From the NCBI GenBank assembly GCA_018830865.1, contig JAHJRN010000035.1, forward strand, positions 1 through 44,153: DNA of 44,153 nucleotides, given 5' to 3'. Positions 1 to 7,827 of this stretch are shown piece after piece (the first letter of the stretch is position 1; every line of letters begins with the position of its first letter). The DNA comes from Patescibacteria group bacterium. GTDB lineage: Bacteria; Patescibacteriota; Patescibacteriia; 2-12-FULL-60-25. The notes under the pieces are model-generated. The model did no database searches and was not told the origin of the DNA. It saw nothing but the letters and a program-made list of their open reading frames with translations. A program made the position numbers and the translations under genes.

Positions 1-1
1 A

Positions 2-140
2 CCGTCTTTCGAGCCGAACAGTACGGGCAAATGGGGCAATACATCCCCAATTACAGGCGGTATTTCTATCTTCAATGCAAATGCGAGGCTACAGGCAGCG
101 ACGAAACGGGGTTTTCATCAACCAAAATCCGAACAGAGCG
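2..140. repeat. Left copy of 139-bp inverted terminal repeat
   Basis: This segment is the exact reverse complement of 44015-44153. Identity stops at the inner edges (base 141 is g, while base 44014 would have to be c). No gene is seen in it. Seen directly: a perfect 139-bp inverted repeat at the two window ends. Inference: either a repeat present in opposite orientations where assembly stopped, or a real terminal repeat. The length is close to large assembler k-mer sizes, which favours an assembly boundary. Confidence 0.97.
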
Positions 141-224
141 GACCTGTCAGGAGCTTGACAGGCGGGGAAAAACGTGACACGGTGGCGGCATCAAGGCTCT
201 TTTCGATACGAAAGGGACAGGACG

Positions 225-560
225 ATGGACAGGACGGAGCGGACGGAAGGACAGGACGATTTTCTCCGGATTTCGGCGCAGGAGGTGGCGTACGCCGCGT
301 TCCATGCGCTGCCGGACGGCATACTTACCTTCAGGGCGCAGCTCGCGCTTTTCTCGGGTCTTATGTTCCGGACGCATGGCTACCGCGTGCGCCTCCGCGT
401 ATCGCGCGACATCCTGGCGCTCGACGACGAGCAAGCGGCAGCGCTGCTCGCGCTCATCCGCGGATGCGGATACGCCCTGCACATCCCGAGGGATCCCGAT
501 TTCGCCGCGCAGGCGGTCGCCCGGGAAGCCCGGGCCCATCGTTTTCCCCGCACGTCCTGA
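225..560 (+). CDS. Small orphan protein, 111 aa
   Basis: I do not recognise this protein. It begins MDRTERTEGQDDFLRIS and has a mixed, plausible globular composition with a hydrophobic stretch near residues 35-55 and alanine-rich helices toward the C terminus. The start at 225 is preceded by a weak purine-rich Shine-Dalgarno (AAAGGGA, 211-217); an in-frame ATG at 174 is the alternative. A clean intrinsic terminator at 592-617 on the same strand supports a transcript ending here. It stands alone, upstream of the independently promoted GGDEF gene. No signal peptide or known motif is seen. A larger reading frame on the same strand, continuous with the GGDEF gene, overlaps it but is out of phase and has low-complexity composition. 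Confidence 0.55.
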   Translation: MDRTERTEGQDDFLRISAQEVAYAAFHALPDGILTFRAQLALFSGLMFRTHGYRVRLRVSRDILALDDEQAAALLALIRGCGYALHIPRDPDFAAQAVAREARAHRFPRTS

Positions 561-591
561 CCGTCTTCCGTCCCGGTCCATCTCCTTCATC

Positions 592-617
592 CAAGCCCAC
601 CCGGGGCTTGTTTCGTT
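592..617 (+). terminator. Intrinsic terminator
   Basis: Seven-bp stem CAAGCCC / GGGCTTG (592-598, 604-610), loop ACCCG, then TTTCGTT. It ends the small 225-560 gene and sits directly before the -10 of the next gene. Confidence 0.7.
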
Positions 618-618
618 A

Positions 619-627
619 TGCTATCCT
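619..627 (+). promoter_or_regulatory. Extended -10 promoter (TGC-TATCCT)
   Basis: TGC followed by TATCCT at 622-627. The predicted transcription start, about 7 nt downstream, falls on or next to the ATG at 634, so the GGDEF mRNA should be leaderless. No convincing -35 is visible. Confidence 0.6.
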
Positions 628-633
628 ATGCGT

Positions 634-3024
634 ATGAGCTCGAACGAGAAGGTACCCGTGTCCGAACGGAAGGCTCATCGCATTGCGATGGGGGGAAAGG
701 GGTCGTTCATGCTGGATGATTTGGTCGGAGAGCGGTTGAAAGCGGCAGCCCGTGTTGAGGCCGAGGCTGAAGGGACGGAAGCGCACGACGTCGCGGCGAT
801 ACGGGAGAACATCGCGGCGAAGCGCGTCGACCTGTTCTATTGGGAACATGATTCGACAGGCGCATTGAAGCGCGACCGGTTTGGGCGCGACCTGTCCAAA
901 GACATGCGTGGACGGGCGTGGGAACGGGACGCGGAGGGAAAACTCCTGAAGGGACCGGAGGACGAACGTGCACATGTCCTGCTCGTGAACATGGGCGACC
1001 TCGATCGGCTGAATGCCGTCAGCGACCACTCGCTCGGCGACGCCGGACTTCGGCGTTCGGCTGAATGTATCGAGATGTCGATTCGCGAGGTCCTCTCAGG
1101 ACGTCCAGAGTTCAAGGACGAGCGACGTCTCGCCGACGCATACGACATCTATCGGTATTCCGGCAACGACTTCGCCGTGTCGCTCCGCGGCGTGGACGAG
1201 GACGACGCCGATGAGATCATGCGCCGCGTTTCGATGGAGCCCGTGGAGGTGCCGGGAGGGGGCGATCCGGTCCCGCTCGTCGCGAGCCGCGCTTCGCGCA
1301 GCGACGGCATCGGACACCTGAACGCGTTGACGGAAACCCCGGAGGAGGCAGGACTGTCGACCGAGATGGTCCTCATCTCGACCATGCTCGAACAGGCGCA
1401 GGTCGTGAACGACGCGCGCAAGACTGAGGATCGGGCGAACCGTATGGCGGAAAAGGTGCTACTCGTGGAAGAGGGAAAGATGTCGGAAGATGAGGCGAGG
1501 AAGCTCTACGATTCATTCTTCAAGAAGTCCCTTGGCGGTGCGTTCCGACCAGCCGGAACGATGGATGATATCGGGTTCGAGGGATTCCGGGCTCTGGTCA
1601 ATGAACAGCGCGGGAGCCGCGAGGTCTACCTCCCGACACGATGGACGCACGAAGCGTCGGAGCGCTCGCTCGACGCCGCTTGCGACGCCCTGCACGAACG
1701 TCGCGTGCTCGGGCGGTCCATCGACCATGCGTTGGCGGCGAAGATCGCGGAGACGGCCCTGTCGCCGGTGCGTATCGCCGAGCGGACGGTCGAGTTCGGG
1801 TCGCCTTCGTCGTCGCGTCGCGGCGAGGAGACGGTCGCCCAGGAGACATCACTCGATGGGACGCGCGGCATGATGGCCATCAAGGCGGTCGGGGCGTCGC
1901 GGGACGCGGCCGAGGCCAAGCGCGGCGCAGGAGACCGTGAGGCGGCCGAGGCGGATCTCGCACAGGTGGCGTATGAAATCGAATGCGCGAAACGGGACAT
2001 GCGGACCGGCCTGTACCAACGCGGCATGTATTTCAGGACGATGGAATCCGCGATGAAGGAGGGGAAACCTCTCGCGACCGTCGCTATCGATATGGCGTTC
2101 CTCAAGTATTTCGACAAGGAAGGCGGCGTGGGCGCTGGTGACCTCGCTATCAAGAAGGCTGTCTCTGTGTTGGCGTCGGTCGCGGAGACGTTCACGAAGG
2201 GCGTCATCGCGGTCGAGGCACACCGCTTAGGTGGGGACGAGTTCGCGTTGACCGTCGTGGGCGGGGACGAGAAGACGGTCAAGGACATCCGGGATGCGAT
2301 CAAGAAGACGGCGGAAGACGCGGGTAGCGTCCCACCCCAGCGCGGCGCGACCGAGGCATATCGCCCGGAGCCTCTTCAGTTCAACACAGGTGTCCGGATC
2401 ATGCCGGATCAGGAAACCTTTCGGAAGGAGCTTCAGGCGATGGACATCCCCCTCAAGAAGACGGGGACGCGCGGCGAACAGAATGAGCTTGCGGACTACT
2501 TCGTCCGCATGGCCGACAAGGAGGTCGAGATCGAGAAGGCGGTCAGCCGCATCGCGCTTCTCGTGGGTCAACTGAACGAGGTCGGGAACGACCCGACGCA
2601 CCCGAACGTGAAGACGCTGCTGAAGTATTCGTCGAAGGCGATCTTCGGTGATGAGGCCTCGGTCGTCAGATTCGCGCAGCGCGCCACGGCCGAGGCGGAG
2701 GGATTATCCGCGCTGATGGGGGAGATCCATCGGTTCGTGAAGGAGCGGATCGACGAACGGAACCTGAAGAACGACGACTACGAGACCTCGTTGGACCGGG
2801 TCCTCGAGGACGCGGTACGCATCCGCTACTACGAGTCCCGCATTAGGGAACTTGAGGACCGCATCATGGGCCTGGAAGCTGAAAACAGAAAACGGGGCGA
2901 CTCCGTGGAAATATACCGTCGTCAGGCGGAGTCGGCCCGGATGGAGCGCGATACGCTCCTCGAGCTCCGGACGGCCATCGCCGGGTCTGCAGCGCCTCCG
3001 TCCACACGTCCGGAAGCCGCGTGA
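634..3024 (+). CDS. Tandem GGDEF-domain protein with C-terminal coiled coil
   Basis: This 796-aa protein carries two GGDEF-like domains. The first spans about residues 113-205 and has a degenerate signature SGNDF (176-180) in place of GGDEF. The second begins near residue 455 and has an intact LGGDEF (GGDEF at 533-537), preceded by an IDMAFLKYFD-type segment like the metal-binding region of diguanylate cyclases. No RxxD inhibitory site is seen before the second motif. About 60 charged heptad-like residues near the C terminus (around 725-785) predict a coiled coil. No membrane segment or signal peptide is present, so it is probably cytoplasmic. Family knowledge: GGDEF domains make cyclic di-GMP from two GTP as dimers. 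Inference: the first domain is a pseudo-domain and the coiled coil may drive dimerisation. The ATG at 634 is chosen because of the -10 at 622-627; 628 is the alternative. Confidence 0.85.
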   Translation: MSSNEKVPVSERKAHRIAMGGKGSFMLDDLVGERLKAAARVEAEAEGTEAHDVAAIRENIAAKRVDLFYWEHDSTGALKRDRFGRDLSKDMRGRAWERDAEGKLLKGPEDERAHVLLVNMGDLDRLNAVSDHSLGDAGLRRSAECIEMSIREVLSGRPEFKDERRLADAYDIYRYSGNDFAVSLRGVDEDDADEIMRRVSMEPVEVPGGGDPVPLVASRASRSDGIGHLNALTETPEEAGLSTEMVLISTMLEQAQVVNDARKTEDRANRMAEKVLLVEEGKMSEDEARKLYDSFFKKSLGGAFRPAGTMDDIGFEGFRALVNEQRGSREVYLPTRWTHEASERSLDAACDALHERRVLGRSIDHALAAKIAETALSPVRIAERTVEFGSPSSSRRGEETVAQETSLDGTRGMMAIKAVGASRDAAEAKRGAGDREAAEADLAQVAYEIECAKRDMRTGLYQRGMYFRTMESAMKEGKPLATVAIDMAFLKYFDKEGGVGAGDLAIKKAVSVLASVAETFTKGVIAVEAHRLGGDEFALTVVGGDEKTVKDIRDAIKKTAEDAGSVPPQRGATEAYRPEPLQFNTGVRIMPDQETFRKELQAMDIPLKKTGTRGEQNELADYFVRMADKEVEIEKAVSRIALLVGQLNEVGNDPTHPNVKTLLKYSSKAIFGDEASVVRFAQRATAEAEGLSALMGEIHRFVKERIDERNLKNDDYETSLDRVLEDAVRIRYYESRIRELEDRIMGLEAENRKRGDSVEIYRRQAESARMERDTLLELRTAIAGSAAPPSTRPEAA

Positions 3025-3026
3025 TG

Positions 3027-3035
3027 TGCTATACT
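3027..3035 (+). promoter_or_regulatory. Extended -10 promoter (TGC-TATACT)
   Basis: TGC plus TATACT (3030-3035) lies just after the GGDEF stop and 18 bp before the ATG at 3054. The matching -35 is poor, typical of an extended -10 promoter. Confidence 0.6.
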
Positions 3036-3053
3036 TACGGCGTCTGTTGACGT

Positions 3054-4274
3054 ATGCCTATCAGGAATCCACGCCGTATCGATATCCGGCCGTCCGCGGC
3101 CTTTCCGCCGCCCCCAACATCCCCGCGTATGTATCGGACCATTGCCTTCACGTTCTTCGGATTGACCGTCCTCGTCGTCGCGGCCGTCGTGTGGATGTTT
3201 TCGGTGCGCGCGTCGGTGCGGGTGCAGGTCATGCGTGATCCAGTGTCGGTCGAGACAGGTATCGAGATCGCCAAAAGCCCGGAACAAGGGCAGCTTCAGG
3301 GTCGCGTCGTCGAACACGTCTCCGACAGCATCCAGGAATTCACGGTCAAGGAACGGACGGAGGAGGCCTCTCCCGTCGTCGCGACGACCACGGGGCGCGT
3401 GCGCATCACGAATCGCTATTCCAAAGAACAACCCCTTATTCGGACGACACGCCTGCTGACGTCGGATGGGAAGCAGTTCCGCATCGATGCGACCGTCACG
3501 GTCCCCGCTGGGGGATCGGTCGAGGTGAGCGCGTATTCTGACGTGCCGGGCAATGCCTCCTTGATCAAGACAGGGACGGCCTTCAGCATCCCGGGGCTGT
3601 GGATCGACCTGCGAAAACTCATCACCGCCGAGGCGTTAACGGACTTCACGGGAGTGAAGAGCGCCTCCAGTAAGATCGTGTCGGAACAGGATATCGCGGA
3701 CGCGCAGGCGGAACTTGAGATAAATCTCTTGGAGCAGGCAAAGCAGACGCTCGCGGCCGAGGCGTCCATCACGCAGGAGATGTTGGCGGATCCGTGTCCG
3801 GTCGGACAGGGCTGTTGGGACGCTATCTATCTCGTATCGAGCATCGAACGGAAGAGCAATGCGACGCCCGGTCAGGTCACCGATACGTTCCTCGCGCAGG
3901 TGAAGGTGAAGGTCACGGCCGTCTTCTTCCCGCGGACCGACATGGAGGCGCTCGTGCGGACCAAACTGAAAGAACGTATTCCGGAAGGGCGTGACCTCGT
4001 GGATTTCGACTCCAGCCGCGTCCTGTATCGTCTTGAACAGGCGGATACCGGCGTTGAGACGGCACGCGTGGTCGTGAAAGCGGACGCGATGTCTCGGCTC
4101 ACGTCGTCGAATCCGGCGTTGCGACCCGAAGCGCTCGTCAGCATGTCCGTGGACGCGGCGAAGCAGAAGCTCTCGGCCGTGGACGGCGTGGAGTTCGTGG
4201 AAATCACGCTCCGTCCGTCATGGGCACGGAAACTGCCGGGGCAGAAGGACAAGATCGACATGACCATCGAGTGA
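3054..4274 (+). CDS. Baseplate J-like single-pass membrane protein
   Basis: The protein has 406 aa. A short proline-rich N-terminal tail (residues 1-25) is followed by one transmembrane helix (about 28-50) and a long extracytoplasmic region. Around residues 113-165 it has a pattern of the type TGRVRITN...TRLLTSDGKQFR...VTVPAGGSVEV, which I recognise from proteins annotated as baseplate J/gp47-like in Patescibacteria. In phages, baseplate J proteins form contractile-tail baseplates, but no other tail gene is present here, so a phage role is not supported. Inference: a cell-surface beta-rich protein. It has its own promoter (3027-3035), and the thrS promoter begins 4 bp after its stop. No catalytic motif is seen. 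Confidence 0.7.
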   Translation: MPIRNPRRIDIRPSAAFPPPPTSPRMYRTIAFTFFGLTVLVVAAVVWMFSVRASVRVQVMRDPVSVETGIEIAKSPEQGQLQGRVVEHVSDSIQEFTVKERTEEASPVVATTTGRVRITNRYSKEQPLIRTTRLLTSDGKQFRIDATVTVPAGGSVEVSAYSDVPGNASLIKTGTAFSIPGLWIDLRKLITAEALTDFTGVKSASSKIVSEQDIADAQAELEINLLEQAKQTLAAEASITQEMLADPCPVGQGCWDAIYLVSSIERKSNATPGQVTDTFLAQVKVKVTAVFFPRTDMEALVRTKLKERIPEGRDLVDFDSSRVLYRLEQADTGVETARVVVKADAMSRLTSSNPALRPEALVSMSVDAAKQKLSAVDGVEFVEITLRPSWARKLPGQKDKIDMTIE

Positions 4275-4278
4275 GAAG

Positions 4279-4307
4279 TTGACGGTCCTGCGGTCGGGAC
4301 GTATCCT
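4279..4307 (+). promoter_or_regulatory. Promoter of the T-box/thrS transcript
   Basis: TTGACG (4279-4284), exact 17-bp spacer, TATCCT (4302-4307). The predicted start is near 4314, giving a leader of about 145 nt up to the regulated terminator. Confidence 0.8.
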
Positions 4308-4313
4308 TTCTCT

Positions 4314-4459
4314 GCTGGACTCACCAACCAGTCGCAGTCAGAACCGAAGATAAGAGCGTTCCGGCACGTGTCGGAGAAGCCGGGTGGAACCGCTCCGACG
4401 TGACGTCGGAGCCCCGACGCATCGTCCTTCGTCAGGACGGCCCGTCGGGTATTTTTATT
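4314..4459 (+). ncRNA. Miniature T-box riboswitch (threonine) with regulated terminator
   Basis: The T-box core GGGTGGAACCGC lies at 4382-4393. An antiterminator is visible: CGGG (4381-4384), bulge TGGAACC (4385-4391), a 9-bp stem GCTCCGACG / CGTCGGAGC (4392-4400, 4404-4412), then CCCG (4413-4416) pairing back to CGGG. The same CCCG begins the competing terminator CCCGACG / CGTCGGG (4413-4419, 4443-4449) with U-rich tail 4450-4459. UGGA pairs with the UCCA ends of both tRNA-Thr genes in this window. Upstream there is only one small hairpin (4312-4337) whose loop holds ACC at 4323-4325 followed by A, a codon read by tRNA-Thr(GGU), and a second small hairpin CCGGC/GTCGG (4361-4374). Known for T-boxes: uncharged tRNA stabilises the antiterminator and turns on the synthetase gene. 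The specifier assignment is inference; the rest is visible. Confidence 0.88.
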
Positions 4460-4470
4460 CAAATCAAACC

Positions 4471-4573
4471 TGTCGTTGCGAGCGGAGTACGACGGAGCGC
4501 GGCAACCTTACCGAAATCCTTCGATCGGAGAGTCAGGGTAAGATTGCTTCGTCATCGAATTCCTCGCAACGAC
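4471..4573. repeat. Palindromic REP-like element in the thrS leader
   Basis: Outer arms TGTCGTTGCGAG (4471-4482) and CTCGCAACGAC (4563-4573) are inverted, with inner complementary pieces (CAACCTTACC near 4510, GGGTAAGATTG near 4537). It resembles the dispersed GTCATTGCGAG-type palindromes common in bacterial genomes. It lies between the T-box terminator and the thrS start codon, so it is part of the read-through mRNA. Confidence 0.7.
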
Positions 4574-4587
4574 GATTTAATACATAT

Positions 4588-6375
4588 ATGTCCTACCCCA
4601 TCGAGACCATGCGGCACAGCGCCGCGCACGTCATGGCCGCGGCTATCCAGAAGCTGTTCCCGGACGTTAAGTTCGGCGTCGGTCCGGCAATCGAACACGG
4701 GTTCTACTACGACATCGACATCGGACGGGCTGTCACGCCTGAGGACCTGAAGGCCATCGAGAAGGGGATGTGGCACATCGTGAATCAGGATGCGGAGTTC
4801 GTGCGGGAGGAGATGTCGCTCGACGAGGCCGTCTCCTTGTTCGAGAAACTGAACCAACCGTATAAGGTCGAGCTGTTGAAGGATTTGAAGGAGAAGGGGA
4901 CGACCAGGTTCGGCGCAGAGGAGGCGGGGGACGTCGACCCGGCGAATACGGAACGGGCGACGGTCTATCGGACGGGGACGTTCACGGACCTGTGCCGAGG
5001 GCCGCATGTCAGCCATGCGAAGGAAGTCGGCGCGTGGAAGATCATGAAATCCGCAGGCGCATATTGGCGGGGGAACCAGGAGAATCCTCAGATGCAGCGT
5101 ATTTATGGTGTATGTTTTGCGACGCAAGAAGAGCTTGCTGCGCATCTTGTCATGCTCGAAGAGGCGAAGAAACGGGATCATAAGGTCCTCGGTCCGGCGC
5201 TCGATCTCTTTACGTTTTCGGACCTCGTCGGCCCGGGCCTACCGCTTTGGACGCCGCGCGGGACCATCCTGCGCGACACGTTGGACGCGTACGTCTGGGA
5301 GTTGCGCCACGCGAAGGGGTATGAGCGCGTCGAGATCCCGCACATCACCAAGAAGGAGCTCTACGAGACGAGCGGCCACTGGGCCAAGTTCAAGGACGAG
5401 CTGTTCCGCATCGTGACGCGCGAGGGGCATGAGTTCGCCATGAAGCCCATGAACTGTCCGCACCACACGCAGATCTACGCGCGACGGCAATGGAGCTACC
5501 GTGAACTGCCGCAGCGGTACGCTAATACCACGATGTGTTATCGCGATGAGCAGACGGGCGAACTCTCCGGCCTGTCACGCGCCCGCAGCTTCACGCAGGA
5601 CGATGCACACGTGTTCTGCCGAATGAGCCAGGTCAAGGAGGAGTTCCTCAAGATCTGGGACGTCATCCATACGTTCTACGGGACGTTCGGATTCTCGCTG
5701 ACGGTTCGCGTTTCCTTGCATGACCCGGCGCATCCTGACAAGTATCTTGGCGACCCGGCGCGATGGCAGGATGCTGAGGGTGTTCTCCGTGAAATCGTGA
5801 AGGGGCAGGGCACCGAGGCGTTCGAAGCCGTGGGCGAAGCCGCATTCTACGGGCCGAAACTCGACTTCATGGCGAAAGATTCGCTCGGACGCGAGTGGCA
5901 GGTCGCGACCATCCAGCTCGACATGAACATGCCTGAACGGTTCGACCTCTCGTGCATCAACGAACAAGGCGAGGCGGAGCGCATCGTGATGATCCATGCG
6001 GCCATCATGGGGTCCATCGAGCGGTTCCTCTCCATCGCCATCGAGCACTATGCCGGCGCGTTCCCGCTCTGGCTCGCGCCGGAACAGGTCCGGCTTCTTC
6101 CTGTCGCGGACCGACATGTCGAATTCGGCGAGGCGCTCGCGACGGAATTGCGGGAGAAGGGGCTGCGTGTCGAGGTGGACGCGAGCGCCGAGTCCATCCC
6201 GAAGAAGGTCCGCAACGCGGAACATCTCAAAATCCCGGTCATGCTCGTGGTCGGTGATAAGGAGGCGGGCGGCGAGGCCTTGGCGGTCCGTCGCTATGGC
6301 ATCAAGGACCAGACGACGCAATCGAAAGACGAGCTCGTCGCGGGTCTGCTCGAGGAGATCCGGTCGAGGAAATAG
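4588..6375 (+). CDS. thrS: Threonine--tRNA ligase (no TGS domain)
   Basis: The enzyme charges tRNA-Thr with threonine using ATP. It has 595 aa, whereas many bacterial ThrRS are around 640; the N-terminal TGS domain is missing because the editing-domain motif HSAAH is already at residues 10-14. The second editing motif CRGPH is present (DLCRGPHV). Catalytic-core signatures follow: PMNCPHH (zinc-ligand Cys near residue 290), RSFTQDDAH (motif 2) and GSIERF (motif 3), then an anticodon-binding domain to the end. The start at 4588 gives the standard MRHSAAHVMAAA beginning; the frame is open further upstream but runs through the T-box and repeat and is not protein-like. Expression is predicted to be induced by uncharged tRNA-Thr through the T-box at 4314-4459. 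No Shine-Dalgarno is seen before the ATG. Confidence 0.97.
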   Translation: MSYPIETMRHSAAHVMAAAIQKLFPDVKFGVGPAIEHGFYYDIDIGRAVTPEDLKAIEKGMWHIVNQDAEFVREEMSLDEAVSLFEKLNQPYKVELLKDLKEKGTTRFGAEEAGDVDPANTERATVYRTGTFTDLCRGPHVSHAKEVGAWKIMKSAGAYWRGNQENPQMQRIYGVCFATQEELAAHLVMLEEAKKRDHKVLGPALDLFTFSDLVGPGLPLWTPRGTILRDTLDAYVWELRHAKGYERVEIPHITKKELYETSGHWAKFKDELFRIVTREGHEFAMKPMNCPHHTQIYARRQWSYRELPQRYANTTMCYRDEQTGELSGLSRARSFTQDDAHVFCRMSQVKEEFLKIWDVIHTFYGTFGFSLTVRVSLHDPAHPDKYLGDPARWQDAEGVLREIVKGQGTEAFEAVGEAAFYGPKLDFMAKDSLGREWQVATIQLDMNMPERFDLSCINEQGEAERIVMIHAAIMGSIERFLSIAIEHYAGAFPLWLAPEQVRLLPVADRHVEFGEALATELREKGLRVEVDASAESIPKKVRNAEHLKIPVMLVVGDKEAGGEALAVRRYGIKDQTTQSKDELVAGLLEEIRSRK

Positions 6376-6454
6376 GTTTTGACTCTTCCTTCTGGCGCTC
6401 CCAAACCACGACGGATGGATGTGACGGAAGAGGAAAGATTCCTCGATCGCAATC

Positions 6455-7756
6455 TTACGCCGCGAAGTTCGGATTGTTGCGCCGCTCCTGTTGTTTGACG
6501 TGCGCTTGTCGGATTTTGACGCTTTCAATGCCCTTCGCGTATGTCCGATGCGCGATCGAGGATTCGAACAAGGGATTCCCGCTGACGCCGATCGTCGCCG
6601 CAAGACCTCGGACCCGTTCCTCCTCTTTGTTGGCGGCGTCGATGTCTCCACGTTCCCGCTTGGCAATGACGTTCGCGACGGCGAACGTGAGGGCCTCCAA
6701 GGGCTTCGGCTGCGGGACATAGCGCTGAGCTTCCGCGGTGAGATACATGCTGGTGCCCGGATGATCCCCGACCTTGTCGCGGATGAGGTCGACGAACTGG
6801 TCATGCGCCGGGACAAGTTCGTAGGCCCGCTTTTGCGTCATCATCTCGGCCATCGTACGTTCGTGTTCTTCCTTCACGCCCCTCGGGAGCTTGGAGAATG
6901 TTGCCGTGTATGTCGACCCGTCGTCCGCAGCGTCTTTGCCGAAGTCTGGATCGTAATGGGGGAGCTTCCGTTTCGTCTGGACGGCCGAAGAGACTTCCCG
7001 TTCGAGGTCGGAGAGGTCGACATCCGTTTCCGGGATGGTGTCCGGTTCTTCCTTCATGAGGTCCGAAATGTCCATGTCGATTTCCTCCGGACTCTTCATG
7101 TCTTCGTTCTGAGGAAGGAGACCGAGCACCTCGCTCATCTTCACGACTTTATCCAGATAGCGTGCAGCCTTTTCCTTGTCGTCCCTCATGAGCGCCTCAC
7201 GATAGGTCGCGAGGGTGAAGATGTAGGTGGTGGCCTGGTCCGGCGTGACATGTCGCCCTTTCGCTTCGGGCATGAAGAAATTCTTCGATTCGCTCGTGAG
7301 GATCAGCGACGCCATCGGGTCTTCCGCCGCGATGAGCTTCGCGTGGTTCCATAGATGATATGCGTTCGGGATGAGTTCCTGCGCCTTCGCGATGGTCATG
7401 TCGTTCGTCTCCATCTGTTCCGCCACGGCCCTACGCGCCCGTACCTCCGTGGCGATGCCGGCGTTGATGTCCGAGAGGTCGACATCCGTTTCCGGCGCGG
7501 GTTCGAAATCCGAAAAATCGACGTCGATATCTTTCCGTAGGACCTCGTCGTGAGGGATGGTCGGGACGTGTTTCTTCCGAAGCTTCTTCCTGATCTCGAC
7601 GATGGCGGCGTCGGTTTTCGTCCTGTCTTCTTTCCCATTATTCCCGAGCGGGATGGGAAATGATGGACGTCCGGAGGGGGCGGCGCGTTTCAGCGTCGGC
7701 GCATCCTGCGGCACCTCCATCTTTCTTGCGGCGTTACCTTCGAATTTCGGTGACAT
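6455..7756 (-). CDS. Lineage-specific hypothetical with two internal module repeats
   Basis: I do not recognise this 433-aa charged, soluble protein; it has no signal peptide or membrane segment. It contains the same module twice. Each copy opens with a PETDVDLSD acidic motif, then a helix with AxELxP (QELIPNAYHL; YELVPAHDQF), a SLILTSES / SMYLTAEA strand-like piece and a long helical tail ending in a GL or GV turn. Another acidic copy (DVDFSDFEPAPETDVD) lies near residues 80-95. The neighbouring gene (7828-9576) has a related stretch beginning EALTQKRASEIW. The start at 7756 (MSPKFEG) is chosen because a promoter (TTGTTC, 17 bp, TATCCT) places transcription start about 3 nt upstream; seven codons further upstream another start codon is possible. 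Confidence 0.75.
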   Translation of the reverse strand: MSPKFEGNAARKMEVPQDAPTLKRAAPSGRPSFPIPLGNNGKEDRTKTDAAIVEIRKKLRKKHVPTIPHDEVLRKDIDVDFSDFEPAPETDVDLSDINAGIATEVRARRAVAEQMETNDMTIAKAQELIPNAYHLWNHAKLIAAEDPMASLILTSESKNFFMPEAKGRHVTPDQATTYIFTLATYREALMRDDKEKAARYLDKVVKMSEVLGLLPQNEDMKSPEEIDMDISDLMKEEPDTIPETDVDLSDLEREVSSAVQTKRKLPHYDPDFGKDAADDGSTYTATFSKLPRGVKEEHERTMAEMMTQKRAYELVPAHDQFVDLIRDKVGDHPGTSMYLTAEAQRYVPQPKPLEALTFAVANVIAKRERGDIDAANKEEERVRGLAATIGVSGNPLFESSIAHRTYAKGIESVKIRQAHVKQQERRNNPNFAA

Positions 7757-7765
7757 AGTGTGGAT

Positions 7766-7794
7766 AGGATACCGCACCCGCCTATCACGAACAA
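7766..7794 (-). promoter_or_regulatory. Promoter for the 7756-6455 gene
   Basis: On the minus strand: TTGTTC (7794-7789), 17-bp spacer, TATCCT (7771-7766). The predicted start lies about 3 nt before the ATG. The -35 overlaps the U-tract of the terminator of the preceding minus-strand gene. Confidence 0.6.
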
Positions 7795-7811
7795 CGCCCA
7801 GTGAGGGGCGT
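7788..7811 (-). terminator. Intrinsic terminator after the 9576-7828 gene
   Basis: On the minus strand, stem ACGCCC / GGGCGT (7811-7805, 7799-7794) with a short loop, followed by TTGTT. The tail doubles as the -35 of the next gene. Confidence 0.55.
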
Positions 7812-7827
7812 GTGGTTCGGACGGCCG

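Noticed and set aside
304-627. N-terminal extension of the GGDEF protein to 304
   Set aside because: The extension is Arg/Ser-rich and not protein-like, crosses a terminator (592-617), and the promoter at 619-627 fits a start at 634.
3054-4274. Prophage tail gene (baseplate J)
   Set aside because: No other phage structural, lysis or integrase gene is in the window and the protein has a TM anchor; it is treated as a cellular surface protein.
4384-4587. Longer ThrRS start upstream of 4588
   Set aside because: The extension is read from the T-box and repeat; conserved ThrRS begins at 4588.
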